Of a DNA stretch of 64,000 nucleotides, positions 62,510 to 64,000 are shown piece by piece. A program made the position numbers and the translations under genes. The stretch is from PALSA-1004 sp963829085 (GTDB lineage Bacteria; Pseudomonadota; Gammaproteobacteria; Burkholderiales; SG8-41): positions 186,001-250,000 of the forward strand of contig CAWHHJ010000016.1 of NCBI GenBank assembly GCA_963829085.1, written 5' to 3'. A model generated the notes under the pieces. That model worked only from the letters and a program-made list of their open reading frames with translations. It searched no databases and was not told the DNA's origin. Position 1 is the stretch's first letter; each line of letters opens with the position of its first letter.

Positions 62510-63085
62510 ATGGAAGCGTTCCTCACTTCGACTCTCATCGTTGCGCTCGCCGAGATCGGCGACAAGACGCAACTTCTGTCGCTATTGCTTGCGGCACGTT
62601 ACCGTCGGCCGCTGCCGATAATTGCAGGTATCCTGGTCGCGACGCTGGCCAATCATTTCGCGGCCGGTGCGCTCGGTGCGTGGATCAGTTCTCTGTTGTC
62701 CCCGACGACACTTCGTTGGGTGGTCGGTTCGTCATTACTCGTCATCGCTGCGTGGACGCTCAAACCGGACAAGCTGGAAGGCGAAGTCAGAGAGTCGAGC
62801 CGCTATGGGCTTTTCGCGTTGACGTGTGCGGTATTTTTTGTTGCCGAAGTGGGCGACAAGACTCAGATCGCGACTATCGTGCTTGCGGCGAAATATCCGT
62901 CGCTAATCGCGGTGGTTCTGGGTACTACGCTAGGCATGATGCTGGCGAATGCGCCGGTCGTGTTTTTGGGCAGCGCCGCATCTCATCGCATACCATTTAA
63001 AGCCGTGCGCACGGTTGCGGCGGTCATGTTCGCCGCATTGGGTGTTGCGGCTTTACTCGGCGTCGGCGTACCCGGCAACCAGTAG
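62510..63085 (+). CDS. TMEM165/GDT1-family membrane transporter
   Basis: The 191-residue protein has six membrane segments and two copies of the family motif E-x-GD-K-T: ALAEIGDKTQLLSLLLAA near residue 13 and VAEVGDKTQIATIVLAAKY near residue 110. These are the two repeats typical of GDT1 and MneA proteins. Members export manganese or calcium or exchange them for protons. A yybP-ykoY manganese riboswitch, often found upstream of such genes, is not visible in the 130 bases before the ATG. Confidence 0.92.
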   Translation: MEAFLTSTLIVALAEIGDKTQLLSLLLAARYRRPLPIIAGILVATLANHFAAGALGAWISSLLSPTTLRWVVGSSLLVIAAWTLKPDKLEGEVRESSRYGLFALTCAVFFVAEVGDKTQIATIVLAAKYPSLIAVVLGTTLGMMLANAPVVFLGSAASHRIPFKAVRTVAAVMFAALGVAALLGVGVPGNQ

Positions 63086-63089
63086 CAAT

Positions 63090-63117
63090 AAAAAAGACAG
63101 CCGAAGCTGTCTTTTTT
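63090..63117. terminator. Bidirectional Rho-independent terminator
   Basis: A stem GACAGC / GCTGTC with loop CGAA is flanked by six A (63090-63095) and six T (63112-63117) bases, extending the pairing and allowing use on both strands. It separates the convergent GDT1-like and rpmE genes. Confidence 0.92.
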
Positions 63118-63138
63118 CGACGGCGATTGCGCTGCGAC

Positions 63139-63375
63139 TCAGGCGGTGGTCGCCGATTTGCCTTTCGCAGTCGGCTTGCGCGCGTATTTTTGCTTGAATT
63201 TTTCTACGCGGCCGGCCGTGTCGACGATCTTCTGCTTGCCCGTATAGAAAGGATGGCACTCGGCGCACACTTCAACGTGCAGGTCTTTGCCCATGGTAGA
63301 GCGCGTCTTGAACTTGCTGCCGCAACTGCAGATGACGTTTATCTCTTTGTATTCGGGATGAATTTTTGCTTTCAT
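63139..63375 (-). CDS. rpmE: 50S ribosomal protein L31
   Basis: The 78-residue protein is the zinc-binding form, with Cys16, Cys18, Cys37 and Cys40 in INVICSCGSKF and HVEVCAECHPFYTGKQ. It lies at the interface of the 30S and 50S subunits. The C-terminal extension is Lys/Ala-rich. The zinc-independent paralogue (ykgM type) is not in the window. Its promoter is visible just upstream on the minus strand, and it ends at a bidirectional terminator. Confidence 0.96.
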   Translation of the reverse strand: MKAKIHPEYKEINVICSCGSKFKTRSTMGKDLHVEVCAECHPFYTGKQKIVDTAGRVEKFKQKYARKPTAKGKSATTA

Positions 63376-63416
63376 TGGAGTGTCCTTGCGAGTAACGCCA
63401 GCGCGAAAAAGCGGCG

Positions 63417-63445
63417 ATTATCCCTTAGCGGGGAGAGACTTGCAA
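63417..63445 (-). promoter_or_regulatory. Sigma-70 promoter of rpmE
   Basis: On the minus strand TTGCAA (63445-63440) and GATAAT (63422-63417) are separated by exactly 17 bases. This is a good match to the -35/-10 consensus and lies about 42 bases upstream of the rpmE ATG. Confidence 0.75.
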
Positions 63446-63544
63446 GTTGAGGGCGGATTTGGTTAATACAAGCCGGCCAGAGCAGATGACTGATGCGGTC
63501 GCCGCGGGTCTGCTTCGGATCGACTGGCGACGCCGGAATCGACG

Positions 63545-64000
63545 CTATAGGCCAAATAGCGGGAAACGTGATTGACCGGGCCGCCAGTTTTCTAACAAGC
63601 CGCAGCATTTGGCGATCGTAGATTTCCCGAGCTCCGGTGACACACTGCGAAATATCGTTGTGTAAGCGCCCTCGGAATCCCCGTACACGCGCATCTCGAC
63701 GAAATGCACGCTGTCTTCCGTGGTTTCAATGACGATGCGGCCCTGATCACTTCCGGAGACCGCGATTCGATGACGTCCGGGCCGCACCGAAACGCGAAAA
63801 TACGTCACCCGCTACGCTCTGCCCGATCAAACGGTCATCGATCCATATGGTAGAAACACCGCCCCACAAATCGGCGCGGTAGAGATAGATGATTGAGGCG
63901 CGCGCAGCCGTTTCAAACCGCTTGGCGTCAGCATCGCTTTGCGGCGAGGCTTCCGGCGTCGTCGAGCATCCGGCTAGAAATGCGACCACAAACATGCAGA
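63545..64000 (-). CDS. Putative DUF2846-like lipoprotein (frameshifted, 5' end at window edge)
   Basis: The first visible residues FVVAFLAGCSTTPEAS contain a lipobox (LAGC). The hydrophobic stretch before it is short, so the true start is probably outside the window, although an ATG lies at 63995. The mature part begins with the pattern IIYLYRADLWGGVSTIWID then DRLIGQSVAG. The frame is lost near 63800. The other frame continues with TYFRVSVRPGRHRIAVSG and ends at 63545. This resembles DUF2846 lipoproteins, which are anchored to a membrane and bind small ligands or partners of unknown kind. Confidence 0.62.

Noticed and set aside
1..64000. CRISPR arrays, insertion sequences or prophage genes
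   Set aside because: No regularly spaced direct repeats, transposase, integrase or phage structural motifs were seen on either strand.

Overview
The window looks like a chromosomal segment of a betaproteobacterium, most likely of the order Burkholderiales. The main reasons are five orphan Bug/TctC-type periplasmic binding proteins, a PhaM-type PHB granule protein, a DUF3460-like and a DUF6494-like small protein, a CobD/CbiB-family protein, KdoO, and class I plus class II fumarases beside a MaeB-type malic enzyme. G+C is moderately high and codon use is even throughout. I found no transposase, integrase, phage gene or CRISPR array. The only RNA gene seen is tRNA-Thr(TGT).

Layout. 1-5.7 kb: end of an ABC binding protein, a TauD-type dioxygenase, a DsbA-fold isomerase, a Tat-exported amidohydrolase, a small secreted protein, tRNA-Thr and an amino-acid-type binding protein. 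6-10.7 kb: a Gld-type ABC exporter operon (ATPase, permease, GldG-like, DUF4340), heavily frameshifted. 10.8-14.3 kb: a three-gene nitrile hydratase-family enzyme (beta subunit split in two, alpha subunit with a His-rich N-terminus), a DUF3460-like protein and two Bug proteins in one operon. 14.4-21.5 kb: TPR/glycosyltransferase proteins, a thioesterase, two MFS transporters and a UDP-glucuronate decarboxylase-like SDR. 21.5-28.5 kb: a D-2-hydroxyacid dehydrogenase, an EF-G-like GTPase, a secreted protein, an ECF sigma factor with its putative anti-sigma factor, and a lytic transglycosylase. 28.6-32.2 kb: a thioesterase, PhaM, and a pip / FAH hydrolase / dioxygenase operon. 32.4-38.4 kb: maeB, fumC, class I fumarase and an SDR. 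38.5-49 kb: housekeeping genes (Nudix, patatin, greB, cobD-like, rsgA, pterin dehydratase, M48 protease, orn, EI24, SDR) with one Bug gene. 49-54 kb: a Bug gene, thiolase, hslO, another Bug gene and a 1-Cys peroxiredoxin. 54.3-57 kb: an ArnT-like glycosyltransferase and KdoO, which suggest LPS modification. 57.2-62.4 kb: a cynABDS-like cyanate uptake and cyanase operon, followed by an exported acetamidase/formamidase. 62.5-64 kb: a GDT1-family transporter, rpmE, and a lipoprotein cut by the window edge.

The main biological theme is scavenging of small nitrogen compounds. The cyanate operon has a good NtrC-like dyad about 120 bp upstream of a sigma-54-like -24/-12 element. The formamidase-like gene follows it, and the window also holds a nitrile hydratase-family enzyme that resembles the three-subunit thiocyanate hydrolase layout. 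A second theme is central C4-acid metabolism (maeB, fumC, class I fumarase) and polyester metabolism (PhaM, thiolase).

A strong technical signal is that at least thirteen genes carry single-base indels, each with conserved coding sequence continuing in another frame. Several lie in short homopolymers. This points to consensus errors in the assembly more than to true gene decay, so those gene ends should be treated with care.
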